Assembly: GCA_036843405.1 (NCBI GenBank)
Contig: DAITSJ010000003.1
Coordinates: 169,929-233,928 of the forward strand
DNA length: 64,000 bases
Reading direction: 5' to 3'
From: DGNJ01 sp002388905
GTDB lineage: Bacteria > Pseudomonadota > Gammaproteobacteria > Pseudomonadales > Porticoccaceae
The translations under genes and the position numbers were made by a program. How positions within the stretch are numbered: position 1 is the first letter of the stretch; every line of letters begins with the position of its first letter. The notes under the pieces are model-generated. The model had not been told where the DNA came from, did not search any database, and saw only the letters and a list, made by a program, of their open reading frames with translations. This document shows, piece after piece, positions 38,280 through 47,191 of this stretch.

Positions 38280-38849
38280 CTACTGCCTGGCCGGGGCGAC
38301 AATCATCAGCACCAGGGCGGCAAGCGCCAGGGGATTGAGGACAAATCCGCAGCCGAGCTTGGTTGTCGAGGCAATCTGCTGGATGGTGGCCAGGGTGGCC
38401 GGTTCTGTTTCCGGGTAAGCGGCGATCATGGCCAGCAGCAGGCTGTTCTCGACAATTTCGGCGACAAGCAGCACAAAAGCGAGCACGATCATTGCTTTCG
38501 ATCCGGACCGAAGCCGGGGAAAGCACTTGCCGGTATAGGCAAATATCATCACGTACGTGAGTACGGCCAGGGAGAAGTTGGGAAGATCCCAGAACTGGAG
38601 ATTCCGGTAGCGTTCGCGCATCTCGCCCATGGCATGGAGGCTGTTGAAAGGCTCGCCGGGCAGCAGCCCGATCTGCAGTTCCGGCACGGTGGTGCCCAAC
38701 GTATTGGTGACAGCCTGAAAGGGCCCGCCTGGCCATAATCGGACGAACGCCATTGTTGCCAGCATACCGGCCAGGGAGGCGAGCAGCCGGGGCAATGTTG
38801 CGGCGGCAATTAGCTTATCGATCATGGCTGTGTTCCCTTTTTTATTCAT
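38280..38849 (-). CDS. Unknown four-helix membrane protein, copy B
   Basis: About 189 aa from the ATG at 38849, or 181 aa from the ATG at 38825, which has a better-spaced AAAGGGA. Four hydrophobic segments are predicted. The sequence EIVENSLLLAMIAAYPETEP and ASTTKLGCGFVLNPLALAA aligns with the ENLLVASIM and TQIKFAFVALCLIL stretches of the convergent copy A, with similar spacing, so the two look like distant paralogues. Function unknown. The open frame further upstream to 39179 is not supported. Confidence 0.6.
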   Translation of the reverse strand: MNKKGNTAMIDKLIAAATLPRLLASLAGMLATMAFVRLWPGGPFQAVTNTLGTTVPELQIGLLPGEPFNSLHAMGEMRERYRNLQFWDLPNFSLAVLTYVMIFAYTGKCFPRLRSGSKAMIVLAFVLLVAEIVENSLLLAMIAAYPETEPATLATIQQIASTTKLGCGFVLNPLALAALVLMIVAPARQ

Positions 38850-38976
38850 CGTTTTTCCGGACAAAGCGAGCCGCTGTCCACAAATGCCAGCGTCCGGTCT
38901 GGTCGACAGACGTGGATTTTTGCCCGGCGCGTCCCTATGATCCCCGCCTTGGGCGACGGACTCAAACGGGACCATC

Positions 38977-39741
38977 ATGGAATACGAATTTACCGCGTTG
39001 ACCCTCTCCCTGCTGATTGTGGCGGGTGTCTTCGCCGGGTTCATCAATACCCTGGCCGGGGGCGGTTCATTGCTTACCCTGCCGGCACTGATGCTGCTGG
39101 GCATGCCGGCGGATGTGGCCAACGGCACCAACCGGGTGGCCGTGCTGATCCAGTCCCTGGAGGCGACCCGCGGATTCAACCGCTACGGTATGCTATCCCG
39201 CCAGTCCGTGCTGGCCATTCTGGCGCCGTCGCTGGTGGGAGCCCTGGTGGGGGCCCTGGTGGCTTCCTACCTGCCGCCCTCGATCCTGGAGCCGGTGATG
39301 CTGGTGACGCTCGTATCGATGGGAGCGATCATGGTGCTGAGCCCGTCGACCATATCCCCCCCGCCGGGAACCACACCCAAATCGCCCGGGAATTCGCTGC
39401 CGGGTATGCTCGGCCTGTTCGCCGCGGGCCTCTACGGTGGTTTTATCCAGGCCGGCGTTGGCTTTGTGCTGCTGGTCGTGTTGTGCGGGGCCCTGCGCTA
39501 CGATCTGGTACGCGCCAACGCCCTGAAGATGGTCGGTACCGTAATTTTCAGCATCATGGCCCTGGCGGTCTTCATCAGTCGGGGGCAGGTGCTCTGGGTG
39601 CCGGGGCTGGTGTTGGCAGCGGCCAATGTGGTCGGTGTGCATTTGTCGGTGCGCTTTGCCGTTTCGGCAAGCCAGCGTGTGCTCCGCTGGTTTCTCCTGG
39701 TGATGGTGATTCTGGTGTGTCTGGCGGCCTGGTTGCGTTAG
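38977..39741 (+). CDS. TauE/SafE family membrane transporter
   Basis: 254 aa with about eight membrane helices. The family signatures GFINTLAGGGSLLTLPALMLLGMP at the N-terminus and GLYGGFIQAGVGFVLLVVLCG in the middle form the two inverted halves of TauE/SafE exporters (sulfite, sulfoacetate or other organic anions). The substrate is unknown, since no sulfonate genes are adjacent. It ends 11 bp from a convergent gene. Confidence 0.9.
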   Translation: MEYEFTALTLSLLIVAGVFAGFINTLAGGGSLLTLPALMLLGMPADVANGTNRVAVLIQSLEATRGFNRYGMLSRQSVLAILAPSLVGALVGALVASYLPPSILEPVMLVTLVSMGAIMVLSPSTISPPPGTTPKSPGNSLPGMLGLFAAGLYGGFIQAGVGFVLLVVLCGALRYDLVRANALKMVGTVIFSIMALAVFISRGQVLWVPGLVLAAANVVGVHLSVRFAVSASQRVLRWFLLVMVILVCLAAWLR

Positions 39742-39752
39742 GCGGAGCATCT

Positions 39753-40523
39753 TTACAGCGAAGATTGCGCTCCCCCGTCAATCGCGGTCTCCAGGAACCG
39801 TTGTATCCAGCGTCCGGCCCTGAGGCCCTGGTGGGGCGTGCCCAGGGAATCCTTTATTCTGCGCATCTGTTCAGGATCAACGTCGTTCTCCCGGTGGGCC
39901 AGAAGTGCCGATTCATAGTCGTTGTCGAATTCCGGATGGCCCTGAAGGCACAGCACCCGTCCCGGGATATGGAAGCCGCCGTAAGGGCAAAAATCATTGG
40001 CCAGCAAGAGCCGGGCGCCCGGAGGCAGTGCGGTAACCTGATCCCGGTGGCTCACCAGCAGGTCGATAGGGGTGTCGGCTTCGATAAAACCGGTTCTGTC
40101 CTCGATCCGAAAGCGCATGACGCCCAGGCCCCATCCGTTATGGGCCCTCTCCGCCCGCCCGCCCAGGGCATGGGCCAGCAACTGGTGGCCGAAGCAGATT
40201 CCCACCTGGGGCTTCTCCGCTGCGTAACATTGCCGGCAGAATGCTCTCAAATTGCGGATCCACGGAACGTCGGCAAAAGCGTCGTACCGGCTGCCGGTAA
40301 CGAGCACAGCGTCGAAAGCATCCAGGGAAGCCGGGCGCTCCCCGCGAATGGCGGAGTAAACCTGGATATGCCAGTCGACGCCCAGCCTGGCGAAAAGGTC
40401 CCGAAACATCCGGCCATAGCTGCCGAATCCGGGGCGCAGTTCGGGCCGCAGGATATCGGCATCGAGAATGGCCAGACGCAGCGATTGAAGGGGCACTAAA
40501 AACCTCACCGGGTGTAAAAACAT
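39753..40523 (-). CDS. Class I glutamine amidotransferase-like protein
   Basis: 256 aa, a stand-alone GATase domain related to the GuaA-like proteins of the glutamine hydrolase superfamily. The nucleophile is Cys110 in VGICFGHQLLAHALGG; the catalytic histidine is in CLQGHPEFDND. The first 15 residues may be spurious, as the recognisable fold starts at LRLAILDAD. Such proteins split gamma-glutamyl amides or peptides; the partner is unknown. Confidence 0.88.
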   Translation of the reverse strand: MFLHPVRFLVPLQSLRLAILDADILRPELRPGFGSYGRMFRDLFARLGVDWHIQVYSAIRGERPASLDAFDAVLVTGSRYDAFADVPWIRNLRAFCRQCYAAEKPQVGICFGHQLLAHALGGRAERAHNGWGLGVMRFRIEDRTGFIEADTPIDLLVSHRDQVTALPPGARLLLANDFCPYGGFHIPGRVLCLQGHPEFDNDYESALLAHRENDVDPEQMRRIKDSLGTPHQGLRAGRWIQRFLETAIDGGAQSSL

Positions 40524-40631
40524 TTATCCCAGGGTGGATTCTAGACGGTCCCGGCAAACCGGCGCGACTTCAACAGGTACCGGGTATGGCGGTAGAATCA
40601 GCGCGATATGGCAATGGAGGTTACGGACCCG

Positions 40632-41192
40632 ATGACAATATGGCGGCAATTCGGTTTTATCCTGCTTTTTTTGGGGATTCCGGTGGCAGTGCACGCCTCG
40701 GAGGAACGGGTGGACGGCAAGCGCGTCTACGGCTGGGTGGAAAAGGCCATCATTATGCCGTTGGGAGCGACGGTGAAAATGAAACTGGATTCCGGCGCCC
40801 TGACTTCCTCCATTCATGCCAAGGACGTGGAGATCAGCAAGAGCGACGATGGCGACTGGGTGTCATTCAGGCTGGTTCTGGAAGATACCGGTTCCGGCGA
40901 GAAGCTTTTCAGGCGGATCGACAAGCCGGTGCACCGTTATGCCATTATCCGTGGCGCCGCGGGCGAGGAACGGCGGGCGGTGGTAAAAATGGATATCTGT
41001 ATCGGGGATACGGTCTACAACGAACAGTTCACTCTCAACGACCGCAGCGACATGCTCTACCCGGTGCTCATCGGGCGCCGGACCCTGGAACACATGGGGC
41101 TTCTGGATGTCACCCGTACCTTCATCACCAGGCCGGAGTGCGATATCCCGAAAGCCATCCTGAATAAAGTCGACACGCTTACCGATAAATAG
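40632..41192 (+). CDS. Secreted retropepsin-like (RloA-type, ATP-dependent zinc protease-like) protein
   Basis: 186 aa with an N-terminal signal peptide ending near VAVHASEE. The mature part carries KLDSGALTSSIHAKDVEI, the DSG aspartic-protease-like signature (Asp53) with the typical following Ser/His, and ends with LIGRRTLEHMGLLDVTRTFIT. This family is annotated as putative ATP-dependent zinc protease or retropepsin-like and is often linked with RimK-like ligases, but no rimK is visible here. GGAGG at 40616-40620 favours the ATG at 40632 over 40608. Confidence 0.78.
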   Translation: MTIWRQFGFILLFLGIPVAVHASEERVDGKRVYGWVEKAIIMPLGATVKMKLDSGALTSSIHAKDVEISKSDDGDWVSFRLVLEDTGSGEKLFRRIDKPVHRYAIIRGAAGEERRAVVKMDICIGDTVYNEQFTLNDRSDMLYPVLIGRRTLEHMGLLDVTRTFITRPECDIPKAILNKVDTLTDK

Positions 41193-41241
41193 GTATCCGG
41201 TACCGGTCCTGTGCCATAGACCATGGAGAATCCACAACCCT

Positions 41242-42732
41242 ATGACCATTGAATTGATCGAACGCGCCCGTGATTTTGGCGACCGTATCGCCCTTGAGGA
41301 AGCGGGAAGGATAATTAACTACCGCCAGCTTCTCGACGCCTCCGCCGATCTCGCCGCTGCCCTGCTTGGCGACAGGGGCGACCTGGAAGGCGAACGCATT
41401 GCCTTTATGGCACCGGCGAGCATCCCGTATGTGGTCATGCAGTGGGCAATCTGGCGTGCCGGCGCCGTGGCGGTGCCACTCAATATTGGCGCCAGCGAGC
41501 CCGAACTGGAACATGTCTTCGAGGTGGCTGGTATCGAGCGCCTGCTTGTGCCGGCCACCTACAGGCAAAAAGTCGAGAGTCTCTGCGCGCGCAGAGGGGT
41601 TGCAATGCTGGACCCGGACGAGATCAATGCCGGCGACAGTGCGCTACCCACCATTGCGGAAGATCGCAATGCCATGATGATTTTTACCAGTGGCACCACC
41701 AGCAAACCCAAGGGCGTGATCACGAGCCATGCCAATATTCGTGCCCAGGTGGAGACCCTGGTAACTGCCTGGGAGTGGCGTGCCGACGACAGTATTCCGC
41801 TCTTTCTGCCCATGCACCATGTCCACGGCATCGTCAATATCCTTACCTGCGCGCTTTGGTCCGGGGCCCGCGTCGAAACATTTCCCGCCTTCGACGCCGA
41901 TGCCATCCTGCCCCGGGTCGCCGAGAAGCACTACAGCCTGTTCATGGCGGTGCCCACCATTTACGTCAAGCTGATCCAGGCCCTCGAGAACCTGGGCCCG
42001 GCAGAGCGCCGGCGCTGCTGTGAGGGTTTTGCCGCCATGCGTCTGATGGTGTCGGGCTCGGCGGCTCTGCCCGTGAAAATCCACAATGAGTGGCAGGAAC
42101 TCACCGGCCAGGTGCTCCTGGAACGCTACGGCATGACCGAAATCGGTATGGCCCTGTCCAACCCCCTGCACGGGGAACGTCGCCCCGGTACCGTGGGCCA
42201 ACCGCTTCCCGGCGTGCAGGTGAAGCTGGTCAACGAGGAGGGGGAGAGCGTCCGGGGCGAGAACGAGCCCGGCGAGATCTGGGTCAAGGGGCCGGGTGTG
42301 TTCGGGGAATACTGGGGCCGCCCCGAAGCCACCGCCGAGTCCTTTGTCGACGACTGGTTCCGCACCGGCGATATGGCGGTGGTGGAAGATGGTTATTACC
42401 GGATCATGGGGCGGCTTTCGGTTGATATCATCAAATCCGGCGGCTATAAGCTGTCCGCCCTGGAGATCGAGGATACCCTGCTCAAGCACCCGGCCATCCG
42501 CGAATGCGCGGTGGTGGGCGTCGAAGACGAAACCTGGGGCGAGGTGGTGGCCGCCGCCGTGGTGGCCGATGGTGCACTGAGCCTGGACGAACTCAAATCA
42601 TGGGCCCGGGAGCAAATGTCCGGCTACAAGGTTCCCCGGGTCGTCAGACAGGTGGACAGCCTGCCGCGCAATGCCATGGGCAAGGTCACCAAGCCCGCCG
42701 TGAAGCGGCTTTTCGCGGGAAATGCTTCGTGA
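41242..42732 (+). CDS. Acyl-CoA synthetase, MatB/AMP-dependent ligase family
   Basis: 496 aa. ANL-superfamily motifs in order: FTSGTTSKPKGVITSH (P-loop), MHHVHGIVN, SGSAALPVKIHNEW, ERYGMTEIGMAL, FRTGDMAV, and the C-terminal GGYKLSALEIED hinge with the catalytic lysine in NAMGKVTKP. The MHHVHG and SGSAALP segments are like malonyl-CoA synthetases and ACSF3 proteins, so malonate or methylmalonate activation is the best guess. It makes acyl-AMP, then acyl-CoA, with ATP. The DUF3820 gene overlaps its stop. Confidence 0.85.
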   Translation: MTIELIERARDFGDRIALEEAGRIINYRQLLDASADLAAALLGDRGDLEGERIAFMAPASIPYVVMQWAIWRAGAVAVPLNIGASEPELEHVFEVAGIERLLVPATYRQKVESLCARRGVAMLDPDEINAGDSALPTIAEDRNAMMIFTSGTTSKPKGVITSHANIRAQVETLVTAWEWRADDSIPLFLPMHHVHGIVNILTCALWSGARVETFPAFDADAILPRVAEKHYSLFMAVPTIYVKLIQALENLGPAERRRCCEGFAAMRLMVSGSAALPVKIHNEWQELTGQVLLERYGMTEIGMALSNPLHGERRPGTVGQPLPGVQVKLVNEEGESVRGENEPGEIWVKGPGVFGEYWGRPEATAESFVDDWFRTGDMAVVEDGYYRIMGRLSVDIIKSGGYKLSALEIEDTLLKHPAIRECAVVGVEDETWGEVVAAAVVADGALSLDELKSWAREQMSGYKVPRVVRQVDSLPRNAMGKVTKPAVKRLFAGNAS

Positions 42733-42962
42733 TTTCGGAGCAGCACCTGATCCAACTGGCCAATTGGCAGATGCCGTTCGGCCGGTATGCCGGGCGGGTG
42801 CTGATAGACCTGCCCGAGGAGTACCTGTTCTGGTTCGAACGCAAGGGCTGGCCGGAAGGTCGGCTCGGGGAGTTGCTGCAATTGGCCCTGGCCATCCGCA
42901 TCGAGGGCCAGGAAAAAATGCTGGAGCCGCTGAAAAATCATCGCGGGGCTTCGCCGTCATAG
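42729..42962 (+). CDS. DUF3820 family small protein
   Basis: 77 aa with a GTG start overlapping the stop of the acyl-CoA synthetase gene (GTGA). The core PFGRYAGRVLIDLPEEYLFWFERKGWPEGRLGELL is typical of DUF3820, a family also annotated as quorum-sensing-regulated virulence factor, with no proven function. It is co-transcribed with the upstream ligase gene by position. The frame is open upstream, but that part lies within the ligase. Confidence 0.85.
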   Translation: MISEQHLIQLANWQMPFGRYAGRVLIDLPEEYLFWFERKGWPEGRLGELLQLALAIRIEGQEKMLEPLKNHRGASPS

Positions 42963-43022
42963 CAGCATTTCTTTACTGTCATTCGGCATCCCGGGTGCGC
43001 CAGGCCTGAAACGAGCGACGCT

Positions 43023-43478
43023 TTACCGCTGCGATGGCGGTCCGGTATCGCCGTCGCTCTTGTCCCCGTGGCCAGACTCCCAGGCCTCGAAGTCGGCCAA
43101 TACATCTTCGACGGTTTTGAGCGTCCAGCCCAGCAGGACGGCATCATCCAGAAAACCGAAGCCGGCCAGAAAGTCGGGCACCAGGTCCAGGGGCATAACA
43201 AAATAGACGATGGCCGCCACAATCAGGACCAGGCTCTGCCAGGGTACATCCCGGTACTGGCCGCGGGCATAGGCTCGCAAAAGCCGCAGGGCGGTCATCA
43301 GGGAGTCCCAGAGATTGGTGAAGGGTCCCCGGCTGATTCCCGCCGCCTTGCGCCTTGCCCGGGCCACCAGGTTATCCAGTTCGCCGGGGTTGTGCAGGTA
43401 TTCCCGGGCCTTGCCCCGGGCTCTGCCATAGGCCCGGCTGTTGCGGACCCGATCCCGCCGGCCTTCGTCGTCGGTCAT
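43023..43478 (-). CDS. YkvA/DUF1232 family membrane protein
   Basis: 151 aa. One membrane segment carries the family signature: VAAIVYFVMPLDLVPDFLAGFGFLDDAVLLGW. The N-terminal half is positively charged and the C-terminal tail is acidic and polar. Function unknown. It runs opposite to the ABC exporter gene that begins 126 bp beyond its start. Confidence 0.9.
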   Translation of the reverse strand: MTDDEGRRDRVRNSRAYGRARGKAREYLHNPGELDNLVARARRKAAGISRGPFTNLWDSLMTALRLLRAYARGQYRDVPWQSLVLIVAAIVYFVMPLDLVPDFLAGFGFLDDAVLLGWTLKTVEDVLADFEAWESGHGDKSDGDTGPPSQR

Positions 43479-43603
43479 GCGCTGTGCCCCTCGAGATGTT
43501 CCCCGTGTTTTCGCGTGTGCGCCCGTTACCCGGCCGTCTCAAGACCGTAACGGCGGCGACTTGCCACGCCGGGTATAATGGCCCTCGAATATCGAGGAAT
43601 TCA

Positions 43604-45433
43604 ATGCCCATGCGGGGACAAAATACACAGGTCGCTTTCTCCGAGGTCAACTGGTCGACCCTGAAAAAGCTCCTGCCCTATCTGTTTGAGTACCGGGTCC
43701 GGATTTTCCTGGCACTGCTGTGTCTTGTGGGCGCCAAGGTGGCCAGCGTCGGCGGCCCCTTTATTCTCAAGCATATCGTCGATGGCCTGGATGCTGCCGG
43801 CGGTGCCGACAAAACGTCCGTGGCCCTCTACGCGCTGCCGCTCGGACTGCTGCTGGCCTACGGGCTGGCGCGCTTCGCCAATGTCATGTTCGGGGAGTTG
43901 CGCGACACCCTGTTCGGCCGGGTCACGGAGCGGGCCATGCGCCGGATTGGCCTTACCGTCTTCAAGCATGTGCACTCCCTTGACCTGGATTTCCATCTGA
44001 ACCGCCGTACCGGCGGACTGTCCCGGGACATCGAGCGGGGCGTCAACGGCATCAGCTTCCTGCTCCGCTTCATGGTATTCAACATCATACCCACCTTCCT
44101 GGAGATTGGCCTGGTGGTGGGCTTGCTGTGGTGGAATTACGATGTTTATTTCGCGCTGATCGTGATTCTGGCTGTTCTTTTCTACGTGGGATTCTCCGTG
44201 GTGGCCACCGAGTGGCGGACCCGTTTCGTCCGGGAGGTCAATACCGCGGAGTCCCGCTCCAGCACGCGCTCCGTGGACAGCCTGATAAACTACGAGACAG
44301 TCAAGTATTTCACCAATGAAGACTACGAAGCCCGGGCATACGACCGGGAGCTGGCGGAGTGGGAGGCGGCACGGCGCAAGAATCGCCTGACCCTGTTCGC
44401 TTTAAATGGCGGCCAGGCCCTTATCATTGCCCTGGCCATGACAGTGGCCATGATCCTGGCAGCGAACCGGGTACTGGGCGGAACCATGACGCTCGGTGAT
44501 TTCGTGCTGATCAATTCCTTCATGATGCAGATATTCATGCCCCTCAATTTCCTGGGCTTCGTATACCGGGAAATGAAGGGCTCCATGGCCAACATAGAGA
44601 GCATGTTCGCGCTGCTCGATCGAAACCCGGCGGTGACCGACGCGCCCGATGCCGTCCCGCTGGAAGTCTCGGCGGGAGCGATCCGTTTCGAGCACGTGCA
44701 TTTTGCTTACGATCCGGCGCGGCCCATTCTTGAGGATGTGGATTTCGTGGTGCCGAGCCGGCACAAGGTTGCCATCGTGGGCAGCAGCGGGGCGGGCAAA
44801 TCCACCCTGTCGAAGCTGTTGTTCCGGTTCTATGATCCCACCGCCGGACGCATCACCATCGATGGCCGGGATATCGCCGGGGTGACCCAACAGTCACTAC
44901 GCGGGGCCATCGGTGTGGTGCCCCAGGACACCGTGCTTTTCAATATGAGTCTCTACGACAATATCCGCTATGGCCGGGTCGACGCCAGTGACGACGAGGT
45001 GGAGGAGGCTATTCGCCTCGCCCACCTGGATACCTTTATCGCCCGGTTGCCCGAAGGCGGAGAAACTCTGGTGGGAGAGCGGGGGCTCAAGCTCTCGGGC
45101 GGCGAGAAGCAGCGGGTCGCGATCGCCCGGGCCATACTCAAGCGGCCTCCCATCCTGGTTTTCGACGAAGCCACGTCGTCCCTGGATAGCAAGGCCGAGC
45201 AGGGTATCATTGCCGCTATCAGGGAGATTGCCAGCCAGCACACCAGCCTGGTGATCGCTCACCGTTTGTCCACCGTCGTGGACGCCGACAATATCCTGGT
45301 TCTGGAGGAGGGAAGGATCGTCGAACAGGGCAACCACGAAACCCTCCTGGCCAGGGGCGGGCGCTACGCCCATTTGTGGGCTATACAGCAACGCCGTCGG
45401 GAAACCCCGGCCGGGGATGTTGCCAGCGCCTGA
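43604..45433 (+). CDS. Atm1/HMT1-type ABC exporter
   Basis: 609 aa half-transporter: six membrane helices, then an ATPase. SLINYETVKYFTNEDYEARAYDREL is diagnostic for the Atm1/ABCB7/HMT1 group, whose members export glutathione-linked metal or sulfur compounds. ATPase motifs are intact: Walker A GSSGAGKST, signature LSGGEKQR, Walker B ILVFDEATSSLD and H-loop AHRLST. The ATG at 43604 has GAGGAA just upstream, and a TATAAT at 43574-43579 could be its -10. The open frame from 43355 overlaps the YkvA-like gene and is not used. Confidence 0.93.
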   Translation: MPMRGQNTQVAFSEVNWSTLKKLLPYLFEYRVRIFLALLCLVGAKVASVGGPFILKHIVDGLDAAGGADKTSVALYALPLGLLLAYGLARFANVMFGELRDTLFGRVTERAMRRIGLTVFKHVHSLDLDFHLNRRTGGLSRDIERGVNGISFLLRFMVFNIIPTFLEIGLVVGLLWWNYDVYFALIVILAVLFYVGFSVVATEWRTRFVREVNTAESRSSTRSVDSLINYETVKYFTNEDYEARAYDRELAEWEAARRKNRLTLFALNGGQALIIALAMTVAMILAANRVLGGTMTLGDFVLINSFMMQIFMPLNFLGFVYREMKGSMANIESMFALLDRNPAVTDAPDAVPLEVSAGAIRFEHVHFAYDPARPILEDVDFVVPSRHKVAIVGSSGAGKSTLSKLLFRFYDPTAGRITIDGRDIAGVTQQSLRGAIGVVPQDTVLFNMSLYDNIRYGRVDASDDEVEEAIRLAHLDTFIARLPEGGETLVGERGLKLSGGEKQRVAIARAILKRPPILVFDEATSSLDSKAEQGIIAAIREIASQHTSLVIAHRLSTVVDADNILVLEEGRIVEQGNHETLLARGGRYAHLWAIQQRRRETPAGDVASA

Positions 45434-45497
45434 GAGAAGCGCACCTGGCGTGTTAGTATGGACGGCATCCATCCGGAACATCGAAAGGAGCGACATC

Positions 45498-45905
45498 ATG
45501 CCCCCATTGAAAGCGCTGGTTTTGGCTATCCTGTTGATGCCCGTGACAACTTTCGCCCAGGACGGCGGCGGCCTGGGCCAGGACAAGCAGCGTTCTTTGA
45601 TACAGGCTGCCGAACAGATGCGCGCCTGTTTCAATAACGTCGATCAGCAGGAGCTTCGCGAGCTGCAACAGAAAGCGGAGGCTATTGAAAGCAAGTTGCG
45701 CGGCCTCTGTGAGAGCGGCCAGAGAGTGCAGGCCCAGAACGAGGCCCTCCTGTTCAGCCAGGAATTTGCCAGATCCCCCTCCGTCGAGCAGTTGCGCCGT
45801 TGCGGTGATATCGGCAAGGCAATGATCCCCGATATTCCCGAGTTTGACGATCCTGAAACCTATAAGGATCGACATATCTGCGACACTCTTGGTTCGAACC
45901 AGTAA
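45498..45905 (+). CDS. Small secreted protein, unknown
   Basis: 135 aa with a cleavable signal peptide (residues 1-20, ending TTFAQDG). The mature protein has four cysteines (in MRACFNN, RGLCESG, RRCGDI and HICDTL), which could form two disulfides in the periplasm, and a helical stretch rich in Gln, Glu and Leu. AAGGAG precedes the ATG. Not recognised. It follows the ABC exporter by 64 bp, but the link is only positional. Confidence 0.7.
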   Translation: MPPLKALVLAILLMPVTTFAQDGGGLGQDKQRSLIQAAEQMRACFNNVDQQELRELQQKAEAIESKLRGLCESGQRVQAQNEALLFSQEFARSPSVEQLRRCGDIGKAMIPDIPEFDDPETYKDRHICDTLGSNQ

Positions 45906-46054
45906 AGGGAATCCATACGGGATCCACCGCAAATCGCTCCCCCTCCTGTCTTGGTCGGGTGGGTTCCCGCCGTGGTTGCCGGCTGTGGTGATGCGTTCCG
46001 GTGCCCGGCCGGTCGCCGGCCGGGAAAAAAGCTTTCACAGGAACCGAAAATACC

Positions 46055-46510
46055 ATGCTTTATTTTGAGGATTTTGAGGTGGGCGCTACTGAGCGCGCTG
46101 GCGACTACCTACTGGACAGGGAAGAACTGATCGCATTCGCCCGGCAATGGGATCCACAGCGTATTCATACCGATGCGGAATTCGCCCGGGAACTGGGCCT
46201 GAAGGATGTGAGCGCATCTTCCTGCCACACCTTCTGCATCAACGCCAAATTGATGAATCAACTGCAGCCATACGCCCTGGTGGGCGCCATGGAGATGGAC
46301 ATGAAAATGCCCACTCCGGCGTACGGCGGGGACAGGTTGTTCTTTACCCGCACCTGCCTGGACAAGCGGGTCTCCCGGTCAAAACCGGGCCGCGGTATCG
46401 TCACCTTCGAGTTCAGGCTTTATAACCAGAACGACGAAACGGTCCTGCTGGAAAGGCCGGTCCTGATGCTGCAGAGAAGGGCGGCGGGTAATGAGCGAGC
46501 GGGTGCTTAA
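46055..46510 (+). CDS. MaoC-like hot-dog dehydratase
   Basis: 151 aa. MLYFEDFEVGATERAGDYLLDREELIAFARQWDPQRIHTD matches the N-terminal half of MaoC/R-specific enoyl-CoA hydratases, with the Asp-His pair (WDPQRIHTD) at the active site. It could hydrate enoyl-CoA for fatty acid oxidation or supply (R)-3-hydroxyacyl-CoA to polyhydroxyalkanoate, which would fit the phasin and phaR genes later in the window, but that is inference. The start is the ATG at 46055. No acyl-CoA genes are adjacent. Confidence 0.82.
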   Translation: MLYFEDFEVGATERAGDYLLDREELIAFARQWDPQRIHTDAEFARELGLKDVSASSCHTFCINAKLMNQLQPYALVGAMEMDMKMPTPAYGGDRLFFTRTCLDKRVSRSKPGRGIVTFEFRLYNQNDETVLLERPVLMLQRRAAGNERAGA

Positions 46511-46531
46511 ACTCCGGAAATCGAGGAAAAA

Positions 46532-47014
46532 ATGCAAGTCGGCAAAGACAAAGTTGTTTATTTTCAGTACAGCCTGAGCGAAGTTGGTGGCGACCTGCTT
46601 GAGGAATCCGGCCAGTCCGTGCCCGTGGCCTACCTGCACGGGCATCGCAATATCCTCCCGGCCCTGGAAGCCGCCATGGGCGGCCGGGAAGAGGGCGAGC
46701 GGTTCAGTGTCACCCTCTCTCCGGAGGATGCCTACGGGTATCGCCGCGATGACAGCCGGCAGCGGGTACCCATCAAACACCTGCTCACCAGGGGCAGGCT
46801 CCGGCCCGGCATGGCGGTAAAGATCAACACCGGGCAGGGTGCCAGGGACGCGCGGATTATCAAGGTGGGACGTTTTAACGTGGATGTGGATACCAACCAT
46901 CCGCTGGCCGGGTTGACACTGAAGTTCGATATTCACATTACCGGCATCAGGGACGCCGAGGCGGTCGAAATCGCCCACGGCCATGTGCACGGGGAGGGCG
47001 GCCACCAACATTAG
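46532..47014 (+). CDS. SlyD-like FKBP-type peptidyl-prolyl isomerase
   Basis: 160 aa. FKBP fold with insert-in-flap: VVYFQYSLSE, then VPVAYLHGHRNILPALEAAMGG and PEDAYGYRRDDSRQRVPIKHL, and NHPLAGLTLKFDIHITGIRDA. The tail is rich in histidine (HGHVHGEGGHQH), a nickel- or zinc-binding feature of SlyD. It is likely a cytoplasmic chaperone/isomerase with a metal-storage side role. It starts 21 bp after the MaoC-like gene. Confidence 0.92.
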   Translation: MQVGKDKVVYFQYSLSEVGGDLLEESGQSVPVAYLHGHRNILPALEAAMGGREEGERFSVTLSPEDAYGYRRDDSRQRVPIKHLLTRGRLRPGMAVKINTGQGARDARIIKVGRFNVDVDTNHPLAGLTLKFDIHITGIRDAEAVEIAHGHVHGEGGHQH

Positions 47015-47191
47015 TATGCGATACGGATGTCGTCGCACAATGACGACAGGTTTCTGTCGCAAAAGGGTAACAAGTTGTATCGAATGGTCGCGAATTTGCG
47101 ACAAAACACAAAGTTCGTGCTTTTAGCGCTGGTCGTTGCCGAAGCCCGTTGGTAGCATGGCCATGCCATCAATCAAAGCAGGGTGAGCACC

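Noticed and set aside
43571..43580. TATAAT before the Atm1-type gene as a complete promoter
   Set aside because: No acceptable -35 at 16-18 bp, so it is mentioned only within the gene entry.
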